Source: an uncultured bacterium (GTDB lineage: Bacteria; Patescibacteriota; Minisyncoccia; Phycocordibacterales; PALSA-1337). From it: a stretch of 9,106 bases of DNA. Positions 1 through 6,230 of this stretch are shown here, in pieces (positions within the stretch are counted from its first letter, which is position 1; each line of letters starts with the position of its first letter). The position numbers and the translations under genes are program-made. Where the stretch lies: assembly GCA_903868845.1 (NCBI GenBank), contig CAIPWS010000144.1:1-9106 (forward strand), read 5' to 3'. The notes under the pieces were generated by a model, which was not told the origin of the DNA, ran no database searches, and saw only the letters and a list, made by a program, of their open reading frames with translations.

Positions 1-423
1 CTCAGCCATCCTCAAAACTTTCATAACCGACTGCCACGATCCATTTGTAGTGACCTTGATAGTCACATCCTTAGTGGTCGAAGATGCCTGACCTGCCGCA
101 GAAGAATCTATGGTGGCTATACTTACTTTGCTTCCAGATTTCTGACCGAGAGACTCTATGGCGACTATGATATCCACAACCTTATCAGCCTTCACCGTAT
201 GAGAATACACCTTCGCCCTACTTGTTTCAGTGTCACTTGCCAATACAGCCAAAGACCTTCCTTCCGTCATCACATAATCCCTAGCTTCTATCTTCGTCCT
301 CAAGTCGACGACATTTCCCATAGATATCTCTACTGATCTATACATATATCCATATGCCAAAGCCACTATGACAAATATAGAGAAGGCTATGATAAACAAA
401 GTTTTGTGTGGGTGTTTTTCCAT
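1..423 (-). CDS. pilO: PilO-like type IV pilus assembly protein (partial, 3' end missing)
   Basis: Visible are 141 residues from an ATG at 423; the frame stays open to the window edge, so the C-terminal part lies outside. The protein starts MEKHPHKTLF and has one membrane segment at about residues 8-26 (rich in I, F, V, A) after a short cytoplasmic tail. A soluble periplasmic part follows, with two stretches that fit the ferredoxin-like fold of PilO: VVDIIVAIESLGQKSG (about 82-97) and W-Q-S-V-M-K-V-L-R near the edge. PilO forms heterodimers with PilN and couples cytoplasmic PilM to the pilus machine in the inner membrane. The identification rests mainly on gene order (pilM-pilN-pilO) and the single-TM architecture, since PilO sequences are poorly conserved. 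The start is 4 bp after the pilN stop, so the genes are surely co-transcribed. No Shine-Dalgarno precedes it; the start context is AAATATATG. Confidence 0.75.
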   Translation of the reverse strand, partial: MEKHPHKTLFIIAFSIFVIVALAYGYMYRSVEISMGNVVDLRTKIEARDYVMTEGRSLAVLASDTETSRAKVYSHTVKADKVVDIIVAIESLGQKSGSKVSIATIDSSAAGQASSTTKDVTIKVTTNGSWQSVMKVLRMAE

Positions 424-427
424 ATAT

Positions 428-982
428 TTATGGCAATTGCTCTGTCAGTTTTATGGTAAAAGGAATGCTCACACTTTTCGTCAACTGAGCTATAGGTAAG
501 TCGACGACATTACCTTGAGCCAGATTTTCGAGTCTACCCTTCAGATCAAGAAGCGATGTCCTGGTTGGAGCCACACCTTGTATAGTTATATTTACAGATG
601 ATGAACCGGTTGAAGAAGCACTCACAGTATCAAATACGACATGCTCATAAGTATTTGCACCTCTAGCTGAAACTATGTCAGATATAATCTTCGAAATGAC
701 AGGCGCACTCTCATATCGAGATGCTGTCGCGATCACTTGCGTATCTTTCTTTAGTGAATTTTTCAGACTTACCACCTTGGAATCCTTATCTGTCGCCATA
801 TCTACAACACTTGCTTGCTCTGAACTTTCAGAAGAGATAGAAAATATATATGCAGGAAAAAGAGACGCCGTGCCTATGATACCTGCAGCAACTATGACGA
901 AACAGAATATGATAGCAACTCTGGTACGATATTCATGATGTATCGCTGATCTTTCTTTTTCTGTTAATAATGTGTAATGCAT
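428..982 (-). CDS. pilN: PilN-like type IV pilus assembly protein
   Basis: A protein of 184 residues from the ATG at 982 (MHYTLLTEKERSAIHH). A cytoplasmic N-terminal tail of about 20 residues precedes a membrane helix at about 22-45 (VAIIFCFVIVAAGIIGTASL and on). The periplasmic part contains the PilN pattern: a helical region, then VNITIQGVAPTRTSLLDLKG (V-x-I-x-G-x-A-x-T-x-x-x-L-x-x-L), and a final strand SIPFTIKL. PilN binds PilM through its cytoplasmic tail and pairs with PilO in the periplasm. The gene lies 16 bp after pilM and 4 bp before pilO. A longer reading from a TTG at 1021 would overlap pilM by 23 bp and add a Cys/His/Trp-containing tail with no family support, so I chose the ATG. 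The 16-bp gap is A/T only and holds no Shine-Dalgarno. Confidence 0.82.
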   Translation of the reverse strand: MHYTLLTEKERSAIHHEYRTRVAIIFCFVIVAAGIIGTASLFPAYIFSISSESSEQASVVDMATDKDSKVVSLKNSLKKDTQVIATASRYESAPVISKIISDIVSARGANTYEHVVFDTVSASSTGSSSVNITIQGVAPTRTSLLDLKGRLENLAQGNVVDLPIAQLTKSVSIPFTIKLTEQLP

Positions 983-998
983 TTTATTTAAATAAAAT

Positions 999-1958
999 TT
1001 ATGACAGTGCCAATCCAGCAACTACTGCGTATGCAAGCGAATCGCTCTTCGAGATGGAAGGCAGATCTTTGTTCGTGTTGGAAATATTTTTCCATATATC
1101 TGGTGTGCTGACATTCAAGGCCACACTAGCTACCGCATCTCTAACACCCGTTTCCAGATCTTGCGCACCATGACCTACAAGAACAACATCGTGAATAGTA
1201 GTTGCGTCTGGTCGTGACATCCAATATTGATAAACACGGATAATCTCTTTGGCTATAGTATCTTCCACAGCAAGTCGTGGCACTTCGGATGAAGTTATAA
1301 CGTCTCTACTCACGGTTGAAGCGAACGTAACCACTCCCCCAGAAACTATATATATGCCAATTTTTGTATCCATAATATGGCTAACAATAAGGGTTTTGTC
1401 ACTACCAGCTCCACCAAGTACTCTCGCCAAAGCTTTTGGAACTACTTCGAAAGCAAGTGGTTTCAGACCAACAGAGTGAAGCAGTTCCAACATTTTTTCT
1501 ATGTAAGTTCTAGGAACTACCGAGACACTGGCAGTCAAAGAATTTTTCGCAACAGGAAAAAGATCGAATTCGAAGACGGCATCTTTGGCCAGAAGCGGAA
1601 CATTTTCTTCAAGTTTCGATTCTATGTTTTGATATATCGAAGAAGTGTCAGCGTCTGGAACCTCAATATCAAAAAGATACGCTTTTTCTTCTGGAACAGA
1701 AACTTTCACATAAGAAAGATTGTTATCTTCTTTAAATTTTTTCAAAATAGCTCGCAAGCCGTCCATGTTTATCGTGTCGCCACCAATGAGAAGGCCTTTT
1801 GGTAAATCTACACTGCCAAAACTCTTCACTTTCCTACTTTTCGTAGGATCTTTGTAGGATATGCACCTGATAGCGTCGTCAGAAATCTCCAGACCGGCAT
1901 GATCCATGAGCAAAAACTCTGGTGGAGGAAATAGCTTCAAGAATAAAGATCCATTCAT
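999..1958 (-). CDS. pilM: PilM-type actin-like ATPase of the type IV pilus
   Basis: A 319-residue cytoplasmic protein with the actin/FtsA-like ATPase fold, of usual PilM length. The N-terminus (LKLFPPPEFLLMDHAGLEIS) leads into the first phosphate-binding motif, GLEISDDAIR (22-31). The second phosphate motif is around 197-216 (DTKIGIYIVSGGVVTFASTV), the adenosine-side motif is VVLVGHGAQ (258-266), and the C-terminus has the typical AYAVVAGLALS. PilM forms a cytoplasmic ring that binds the PilN tail and connects pilus motor ATPases to the PilNO complex. It starts 18 bp after the DedA-family gene and is followed 16 bp later by pilN. A -10 like TACAAT ends 6 nt before the ATG, so pilM could also be transcribed from its own leaderless promoter. 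No Shine-Dalgarno is present. Confidence 0.9.
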   Translation of the reverse strand: MNGSLFLKLFPPPEFLLMDHAGLEISDDAIRCISYKDPTKSRKVKSFGSVDLPKGLLIGGDTINMDGLRAILKKFKEDNNLSYVKVSVPEEKAYLFDIEVPDADTSSIYQNIESKLEENVPLLAKDAVFEFDLFPVAKNSLTASVSVVPRTYIEKMLELLHSVGLKPLAFEVVPKALARVLGGAGSDKTLIVSHIMDTKIGIYIVSGGVVTFASTVSRDVITSSEVPRLAVEDTIAKEIIRVYQYWMSRPDATTIHDVVLVGHGAQDLETGVRDAVASVALNVSTPDIWKNISNTNKDLPSISKSDSLAYAVVAGLALS

Positions 1959-1964
1959 GACTAT

Positions 1965-1970
1965 ATTGTA
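1965..1970 (-). promoter_or_regulatory. Candidate -10 box of a leaderless pilM promoter
   Basis: On the minus strand TACAAT (1970 down to 1965) is followed by ATAGTC and then the pilM ATG, a 6-nt gap. Transcription would start at or next to the A of the ATG. The -35 region (around 1988-1994, overlapping the end of the DedA-family gene) is weak. The -10 sits in the small palindrome TTGTAGTACAA (1966-1976). The call relies on the same geometry recurring at other genes in the window. Confidence 0.45.
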
Positions 1971-1976
1971 CTACAA

Positions 1977-2600
1977 TTATTGATTTTTTCGCATGTGCTC
2001 AAGAGCGTATTTGAATACTTCGCGTATGACCGGTATAAGTGATACAAGGATGATGATGGCTATAACTGGCAATATATACTTATCTGGATTTGGAACGACT
2101 GCACCTAGACCATATCCCAACCAGAGCAGCCCCGACGTCCACACTAGTCCACCTATGATGTTATATGAGATAAATGTTTTGTATTCCATATTTGCTATAC
2201 CAGCAACTATAGGAGCAAACGTTCGCACAACTGGTACGAACCTGGCCAAGATAATAGTTTTCCTTCCATGCTTCTCATAAAATTTCTGTGCTTTGTTGAT
2301 GTGTTCCGGGTTAAACAGAAGTGAACCTTCTTTTTTGAAGATAGCCGGCCCAATCTTTTTTCCAAATGCATAGCCGACACTATCACCGACAACTGCTGCG
2401 ATAAATGTTCCGACAAGCAGCCATGCAAATGAGACATAACCTTGTGATGCTAGAAATCCAGCAGTGAAAAGTAGTGAATCACCTGGCAAGAAAAATCCTA
2501 TAAGCAAACCGGTCTCAGCAAATATGATTCCGATAACACCTATAATACCAAGTGCGCCTATAAGTAACTTTGGCTCAAGAAGTAGAAGGATTGAGGTCAT
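1977..2600 (-). CDS. DedA/VTT-family integral membrane protein
   Basis: A 207-residue protein from the ATG at 2600. It shows the DedA (SNARE-associated, VTT) hallmarks in order: an acidic residue then glycine-rich re-entrant segment FAETGLLIGFFLPGDSLLF (27-45, with E29 and the PGD at 39-41), a second hydrophobic stretch (56-80), the loop motif ARFVPVVRTFAPIVAG (119-134, with the conserved R-F-x-P-x-x-R), and further membrane helices at about 143-168 and 175-192. Members are linked to lipid scrambling, undecaprenyl-phosphate or phosphatidylethanolamine flipping, and proton-dependent homeostasis; which lipid this one handles cannot be read from sequence. An upstream in-frame TTG at 2636 would add 12 residues, but the ATG puts the first helix where the family usually has it. 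It lies 39 bp after the tRNA-binding gene and 18 bp before pilM, and is probably co-transcribed with both. Confidence 0.9.
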   Translation of the reverse strand: MTSILLLLEPKLLIGALGIIGVIGIIFAETGLLIGFFLPGDSLLFTAGFLASQGYVSFAWLLVGTFIAAVVGDSVGYAFGKKIGPAIFKKEGSLLFNPEHINKAQKFYEKHGRKTIILARFVPVVRTFAPIVAGIANMEYKTFISYNIIGGLVWTSGLLWLGYGLGAVVPNPDKYILPVIAIIILVSLIPVIREVFKYALEHMRKNQ

Positions 2601-2639
2601 GGAAATTTTGATAATAGTGCTTTTTATGCCGCTCAAACT

Positions 2640-3047
2640 TTACGACGCACTTGTACCTGGTGGAATAGTACCGTTTAGTTCAAGCAAAGAGAAACCTCCA
2701 GGATCTGTAACTGCACCAGTAGCTGGGTCTGTGACGGCTGGAGTCGAGACAGCCAAGATCATGCCCTGACTTTCTAGACCTCTTATAACTCTCGGTTCGA
2801 GGTTTGTGACGAACATGCAAGTCTTGCCCACAAGTGCTGCGGGGTCAGGAAAGCGCAAAGATATTCCGGAGATGATCTGGCGAACTTTTGGCGTGCTTGT
2901 TTTGACACCAGCAGCATCTACAACTTCAACCTTCTCTGCAAAATCTACGGCGAGCTTCAAGAGTTTATCAGTATCTGGAACTTTTTCTGCAGACAAGATC
3001 TTTCCCGCACGAATCTCTGTCTTCTTAAAATCGTCGTATGAAATCAT
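2640..3047 (-). CDS. EMAP/CsaA-type tRNA-binding OB-fold protein
   Basis: A 135-residue stand-alone OB-fold protein of the tRNA-binding domain family found at the C-terminus of methionyl-tRNA synthetase and in CsaA and Trbp111. Key blocks: FKKTEIRAGKILSAEKVPDTDKLLKLAVD (7-35), RQIISGI (56-62), LVGKTCMFVTNLEPRVIRGLESQGMILA (72-99) and the closing PPGT (129-132). Such proteins bind the outside corner of tRNA or act in trans as a synthetase appendix; CsaA has also been described as a chaperone. Two oddities are an insertion of about a dozen residues (VVDAAGVKTSTPK) before the RQIISGI block, and a short internal duplication AVTDPATGAVTDPGG (104-118). It lies 25 bp after the ruvX stop. The ATG context is AAATATATG with no Shine-Dalgarno. 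It could instead be a detached metG C-terminal domain. Confidence 0.88.
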   Translation of the reverse strand: MISYDDFKKTEIRAGKILSAEKVPDTDKLLKLAVDFAEKVEVVDAAGVKTSTPKVRQIISGISLRFPDPAALVGKTCMFVTNLEPRVIRGLESQGMILAVSTPAVTDPATGAVTDPGGFSLLELNGTIPPGTSAS

Positions 3048-3058
3048 ATATTTTTTGT

Positions 3059-3089
3059 TCTTGTTTATAAGCCTAATCTTGTTTATAAG
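3059..3089. repeat. 13-bp direct repeat at the ruvX / tRNA-binding gene junction
   Basis: TCTTGTTTATAAG occurs twice, at 3059-3071 and 3077-3089, with an 18-bp period. One copy codes for the last residues of RuvX; the other lies in the 25-bp gap before the tRNA-binding gene. On the minus strand each copy carries TATAAAC, a possible -10-like element. It looks like a small local duplication that may have extended the gap. Confidence 0.7.
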
Positions 3090-3504
3090 TTCTGTCCAAA
3101 TAACTTTGCAATATAAGTGCTGCAGCCGAAGCGTCCGTCATGCTATTTTTGCCTTGAAGTCTCTCCGCTTGCTGGCTTGTCATGAACTCAAGTTCGAGAT
3201 AAACCTTAAATCCTAGTTTTTCCAGTTGCAATTTCAATGAATCAGCATCCAGGAAGATGGCGTTTGGTTCACCTTTGTAGTTACGCGACTCTCCTATAAC
3301 TATCTCTTTGGCCTCATGCTCAACAGCGTTCTTGGCTATCTCCGCACAGAGCTCCTTTGTATTCAAAATGACAACAAGTGGCAAAGCAAACTGTCTATTT
3401 TCGTCTGAAATAGCGAGTCCTACTCTCTTCGTACCATAATCTATGCCCAAAATTCTGCTTGGTTTTTTTATTGAATGTATGTGTTTCATGTAAATTGTGT
3501 CCAT
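3073..3504 (-). CDS. ruvX: RuvX/YqgF-family RNase H-fold protein (putative pre-16S rRNA or Holliday junction nuclease)
   Basis: A 143-residue protein with the YqgF fold: nucleotide-binding strand GIDYGTKRVGLAIS (20-33, catalytic-type D22), the middle strand EIVIGESRNYKGEPN (67-81), the acidic site LELEFMTSQQAERL (103-116, E106 aligned with the E of the usual DERxTS), and the C-terminal TDASAAALILQSYL (123-136, D124). All three expected acidic positions are present, although the usual Arg after the second acid is Phe. The family is implicated in 5' maturation of pre-16S rRNA and, less certainly, junction resolution. Three in-frame ATGs are possible (3516, 3504, 3489). I chose 3504 because the -10-like TATGAT ends 7 nt before it and overlaps the ATG at 3516. 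It heads the minus-strand gene row that continues to pilO and is divergent from the HNH gene. Confidence 0.87.
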   Translation of the reverse strand: MDTIYMKHIHSIKKPSRILGIDYGTKRVGLAISDENRQFALPLVVILNTKELCAEIAKNAVEHEAKEIVIGESRNYKGEPNAIFLDADSLKLQLEKLGFKVYLELEFMTSQQAERLQGKNSMTDASAAALILQSYLDRTYKQD

Positions 3505-3511
3505 TAAGAAT

Positions 3512-3542
3512 ATCATATTTATAAGATTGATGTGCTACTCAA
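3512..3542 (-). promoter_or_regulatory. Candidate leaderless ruvX promoter
   Basis: On the minus strand TATGAT (3517 down to 3512) ends 7 nt before the ATG at 3504. TTGAGT (3542 down to 3537) is a possible -35 with a long 19-bp spacer. The element is interleaved with the plus-strand promoter of the HNH gene, so the two may compete for polymerase. Confidence 0.5.
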
Positions 3543-3556
3543 GGAGTTGGTATACT
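3527..3556 (+). promoter_or_regulatory. Candidate leaderless promoter of the HNH gene
   Basis: TTGATG (3527-3532), an 18-bp spacer and TATACT (3551-3556) with an upstream TGG that gives an extended -10. The -10 ends exactly 6 nt before the ATG at 3563, so the transcript should start at or next to the start codon. This decides the start: longer in-frame readings would place the N-terminus upstream of the promoter. Confidence 0.6.
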
Positions 3557-3562
3557 TTCAGC

Positions 3563-4045
3563 ATGAAGGAAAATTTTAAAAGAAATCCAAATACGAAATG
3601 CTGCATCTGTGATGCGTTGATATATCGAAGACCGAGTCTTTTGAAAGAAAGTGACGGTCGCGCTTTTTGTAGTGTGAGTTGTTATGGAATTCATTGTAGA
3701 AACGAGAGACCATGTATAGTCTGTGGCAAACCAATACTTGCACATTTTCATAAAAAGACTTGTAGCAGAAGTTGTGCAAATACAAATCGGGCTGGTACTA
3801 AATATATTGGAAGCCCTCTCAAAGACAAAGTCAGAAACCAGCAATCTCTTAAACTTAGATTACTAAAAGATAGAGGTAAAAAATGTGAGCGGTGTGGATA
3901 TAGAAAATTTGAGATATTACAAATACATCACAAGAACAGGAGTAGGATCGACAATGATATGAGTAACCTAGAGCTTATTTGTCCAAATTGTCATTATGAA
4001 GAGCACTTACTAGAAAAAAGTTGGTTGAAAAACTTCAAGATATAA
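3563..4045 (+). CDS. HNH endonuclease-like protein with N-terminal zinc-finger cysteine pairs
   Basis: A 160-residue Cys- and Lys-rich protein. Two cysteine clusters come first: CCIC (13-16) with CSVSC (36-40), and CIVC (51-54) with CSRSC (67-71), both in the C-x2-C...C-x3-C spacing of small zinc ribbons. The C-terminal half is an HNH module: KKCERCGYRKFEILQIHHKNR (106-126; C108, C111, catalytic-type H122/H123), DNDMSNLELICPNCHYEEH (130-148; N135, C140, C143, H144, H148). HNH proteins of this size may be nicking endonucleases, homing-type enzymes or parts of restriction systems; no partner methylase or intron is visible, so its role is unknown. The start at 3563 is preferred over an upstream reading because a -10 lies 6 nt before it. 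An AAGGAG at 3541-3546 is 16 nt away and upstream of the -10, so it is not a working Shine-Dalgarno. tRNA-Ser follows 57 bp downstream on the same strand. Confidence 0.85.
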   Translation: MKENFKRNPNTKCCICDALIYRRPSLLKESDGRAFCSVSCYGIHCRNERPCIVCGKPILAHFHKKTCSRSCANTNRAGTKYIGSPLKDKVRNQQSLKLRLLKDRGKKCERCGYRKFEILQIHHKNRSRIDNDMSNLELICPNCHYEEHLLEKSWLKNFKI

Positions 4046-4058
4046 TCAATCAATTTGG

Positions 4059-4087
4059 TTGCTAAATTACTGATTTTCTCTTATGAT
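4059..4087 (+). promoter_or_regulatory. Promoter of tRNA-Ser
   Basis: TTGCTA (4059-4064), a 17-bp spacer and TATGAT (4082-4087). Transcription would start near 4094, about 9 nt before the mature tRNA 5' end. It lies in the short gap after the HNH stop codon. Confidence 0.65.
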
Positions 4088-4102
4088 ATCGAAGTTGCAA
4101 AG

Positions 4103-4189
4103 GGACAGGTGGCTGAGTGGTTTAAGGCACCGCACTTGAAATGCGACGTCCTCGAAAGGGGACCGTGGGTTCGAATCCCACCCTGTCCG
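4103..4189 (+). tRNA. tRNA-Ser, anticodon UGA
   Basis: An 87-nt class II tRNA read by eye. The acceptor stem is GGACAGG (4103-4109) with CCTGTCC (4182-4188), and the discriminator base is G4189, the usual serine identity base. The D arm starts at 4112. The anticodon stem-loop is 4130-4146 with loop CTTGAAA and anticodon TGA at 4137-4139, reading UCA and probably other UCN codons. The long variable arm GTCCTC-GAAA-GGGGAC (4148-4163) pairs over 6 bp, as needed for seryl-tRNA synthetase recognition. The T arm GTGGG-TTCGAAT-CCCAC spans 4165-4181. The CCA end is not encoded (CAA follows), so it must be added by a nucleotidyltransferase. The first anticodon-stem pair (C4130 with A4146) is a mismatch. 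A promoter lies upstream and a terminator 38 nt downstream. Confidence 0.96.
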
Positions 4190-4227
4190 CAAAATTTTTA
4201 TCTATATTTTGGGCTACTTTTTCGATG

Positions 4228-4252
4228 GTGTGACGATATGATCACACTTTTT
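4228..4252 (+). terminator. Rho-independent terminator of the tRNA-Ser transcript
   Basis: GTGTGA (4228-4233) pairs with TCACAC (4242-4247) around an 8-nt loop, followed at once by TTTTT (4248-4252). The orientation fits the plus strand, since the reverse strand has no T-run after the hairpin. It therefore ends the tRNA transcript and not the convergent HAD-Fic gene, for which I see no terminator. Confidence 0.75.
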
Positions 4253-4269
4253 GATTGAACACGTATGAC

Positions 4270-6195
4270 CTATCGAGCTGCAAAAAAATCAAAATAATCT
4301 TTGATATATAAGGTCTCTCCTTTCTCGCCCACAACTTTATGCTTGTCAGGATTGGTGAATATATCAATCATCACATCAATAAACTTTTGTTTTATTTCTC
4401 CATGAATCTCTATAAGTCTCTTAATGTCCTGCTCATTAAGACTAGCTTCAAATTTTTCATCGTCTATGCTAAAAATCTTTTTCCCTACATCTTCCGGAAT
4501 AACATCACCTTCTGAAGTGTTCCTCGTGCCTTCATACTGACAGTCTTTAAGTTTTCCATTTTCTTGAAGTAGTTTCAGTATGACTATACTTCTAAATTCT
4601 AACCCACCGGCATCAGCTTCACCTATAATCATCTCTGCAAGCTCTTTATCCCGAGGAGAAATATTGAGACTATTTGGTACGCTACCGAATCCCATAACAC
4701 CCGAATAATATATACTCCCATACTCGGCTATAAACTTTTCTCCAAATAATTCTTTAATCAATTCTCGATTCATATAATAATATGCATGGCCAGGATCCAT
4801 TACTTTTTCTTGAAAGGCTACTCTTGCCTTTGCTTTCTCTTTTTCTGGATCTTTTTCATGATCCAATAACTTGCCCAGATCTTCTCTGGTGATTTGTTTA
4901 CCGTTGTCGGAAATTAGCTCATAGAGCAGCCTACCCGTTCTGCCATTACCGTCCATGTATGGGTGTATGGCTTGTATTGAATAATAAGCCAACAAAGCTT
5001 TTTCATTATTATTTGGAATTTTCTTAAGAGCATCCAACGTTTTATCCATCATATTATCTTTATCTTTAGCATTTGGCGGAATATATGCTGTACCAGTTAA
5101 TATTCCACCGCCAATTATGACACCCTTCCCAGCAAGATTTCCGTCAATAACCCTATCGTGTATTGCTTTGTCTCTCATAAGCCCATTCATCCTGGTAAGA
5201 TAATTAATATAATCCTCATAAGAGATGCTCTCTAACCATTTTGCAAAGTCTTCATCAGATTTTCGCATCTCAAGAAACCCTGTTTTATCTAAAAAATCAA
5301 AAACTTTATTGCCCGTTCCAGATTTTTCATCCAATACTTCATTTGATCCTGTATTAGGTGTGGTGATACCCAGAGGTCTAGGCTTCAAAAGCTCATCCCC
5401 TAACCCAGACATTATAAAATCTGGGTTATAAGCTGACAATTTGTTTACCGCCTGCTCAGACCTTGCCATGCCAGCGATTTTTACGCCCGCTCGTCGTCCG
5501 TCTTCAAGGTCACTAGGCAGATCCCCCACCATAAGCACTTTATCTGGTGAAATATTGTTGTCTTCACAAAACCTAATAATCGCTGTTGTTTTTTCGTGAC
5601 TCGAGCCCACAAGATTTTTTTCATCAAAATACTGCATCAATCCCTTTGATTTGAGTATGTTTTTTATCGAGTCCATATTTCCAGCTGAAATTATTCCTAT
5701 TTGAATACCCTTTTCAATAAGTTGCTTCAATGTATCACCAACATCTGGATACAATTCATCTTCAGCATCCTGCGAATCAAATACCTTAAAGAAAACGTCC
5801 TTTATTTTTTGTTGTTCTGCTTCAGTCGAGGCTGGTATACCTATCTTTTCATAGAAACGCCACCAGGGTTGAATATAATTTTCAATTACAAATTCTTGAG
5901 TTATCCCTTCTTTACCAAGAATCCTACAAACCTCTTCAGTAACCTTGGCCACCTTAGACATGCTATTTAACAAGACACCATCCCAATCAAAAAGTACTGC
6001 GTCTACGATCTTTTCTATCTCTTTCCTTTCAAGACTAGCTTCTGGTTTATTTTCTCTTGCTCGATAATCAATCTCGGCATCTGCGGCCTGATAGTCCCAA
6101 AAATCAGGCTTATCAATACTTCTTTCACCAAGAACTTCCTTTAGTTTTCCCGCTTCTTCTTGTGCCTGGTCTATATTTAGACGCTCTTTATTCAT
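4270..6195 (-). CDS. HAD hydrolase-Fic domain fusion protein
   Basis: A 641-residue soluble protein with no signal peptide or membrane segment. After a charged N-terminal region (1-62) comes a HAD phosphatase-like domain (about 65-265): motif I FDWDGVL (D70, D72), a helical cap (76-140), motif II IISAGN (S170), motif III lysine in HEKTT (K202), and motif IV VGDLPSDLEDGRRAG (D225, D229). All catalytic-type residues are present. A linker (270-300) leads to a Fic domain (about 310-450): flap-like strands GKGVIIGGGILTGTAYIPP (357-374) and the full Fic motif HPYMDGNGRTGR (411-422; H411, D415, N417, R419, R422). Fic enzymes transfer AMP or other phosphate-containing groups to proteins; HAD enzymes remove phosphate. 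Residues 450-641 match nothing I recognise, and I find no clear [S/T]xxxE[G/N] inhibitory motif. The substrate is unknown. It is divergent from the P-loop gene at 6250, with overlapping promoters. Confidence 0.88.
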   Translation of the reverse strand: MNKERLNIDQAQEEAGKLKEVLGERSIDKPDFWDYQAADAEIDYRARENKPEASLERKEIEKIVDAVLFDWDGVLLNSMSKVAKVTEEVCRILGKEGITQEFVIENYIQPWWRFYEKIGIPASTEAEQQKIKDVFFKVFDSQDAEDELYPDVGDTLKQLIEKGIQIGIISAGNMDSIKNILKSKGLMQYFDEKNLVGSSHEKTTAIIRFCEDNNISPDKVLMVGDLPSDLEDGRRAGVKIAGMARSEQAVNKLSAYNPDFIMSGLGDELLKPRPLGITTPNTGSNEVLDEKSGTGNKVFDFLDKTGFLEMRKSDEDFAKWLESISYEDYINYLTRMNGLMRDKAIHDRVIDGNLAGKGVIIGGGILTGTAYIPPNAKDKDNMMDKTLDALKKIPNNNEKALLAYYSIQAIHPYMDGNGRTGRLLYELISDNGKQITREDLGKLLDHEKDPEKEKAKARVAFQEKVMDPGHAYYYMNRELIKELFGEKFIAEYGSIYYSGVMGFGSVPNSLNISPRDKELAEMIIGEADAGGLEFRSIVILKLLQENGKLKDCQYEGTRNTSEGDVIPEDVGKKIFSIDDEKFEASLNEQDIKRLIEIHGEIKQKFIDVMIDIFTNPDKHKVVGEKGETLYIKDYFDFFAAR

Positions 6196-6201
6196 AGGTA
6201 A

Positions 6202-6230
6202 AGCTTAGCACCCAATTTCACTGTGCACAA
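6202..6230 (-). promoter_or_regulatory. Candidate leaderless promoter of the HAD-Fic gene
   Basis: On the minus strand TTGTGC (6230 down to 6225), a 17-bp spacer and TAAGCT (6207 down to 6202), which ends 6 nt before the ATG at 6195. The -35 overlaps the TGTGCACA palindrome and lies in the spacer of the opposing plus-strand promoter. Confidence 0.5.

Noticed and set aside
983..1021. N-terminal extension of pilN from a TTG at 1021.
   Set aside because: It overlaps the end of pilM by 23 bp and adds residues without family support; the ATG at 982 is better.
1377..1805. A 142-codon plus-strand frame antisense to pilM.
   Set aside because: Its Phe/Lys/Arg-rich composition is typical of an antisense shadow, and pilM is a clear gene on the other strand.
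2601..2636. N-terminal extension of the DedA-family protein from a TTG at 2636.
   Set aside because: The ATG at 2600 gives a typical family N-terminus; the extension has no visible initiation signal.
2806..3216. A 136-codon plus-strand frame across the tRNA-binding gene and ruvX.
   Set aside because: It is antisense to two recognised genes and has no domain or start signal.
3541..3546. AAGGAG, a perfect Shine-Dalgarno-like hexamer before the HNH gene.
   Set aside because: It is 16 nt from the ATG and lies upstream of the -10 box, so it is probably not even transcribed; no other start codon has suitable spacing.
4055..4258. A 67-codon plus-strand reading frame over the tRNA (VAEWFKAPHLKCDVLERG).
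   Set aside because: It is the well-known translation artefact of a tRNA-Ser gene; the tRNA fold explains the sequence.
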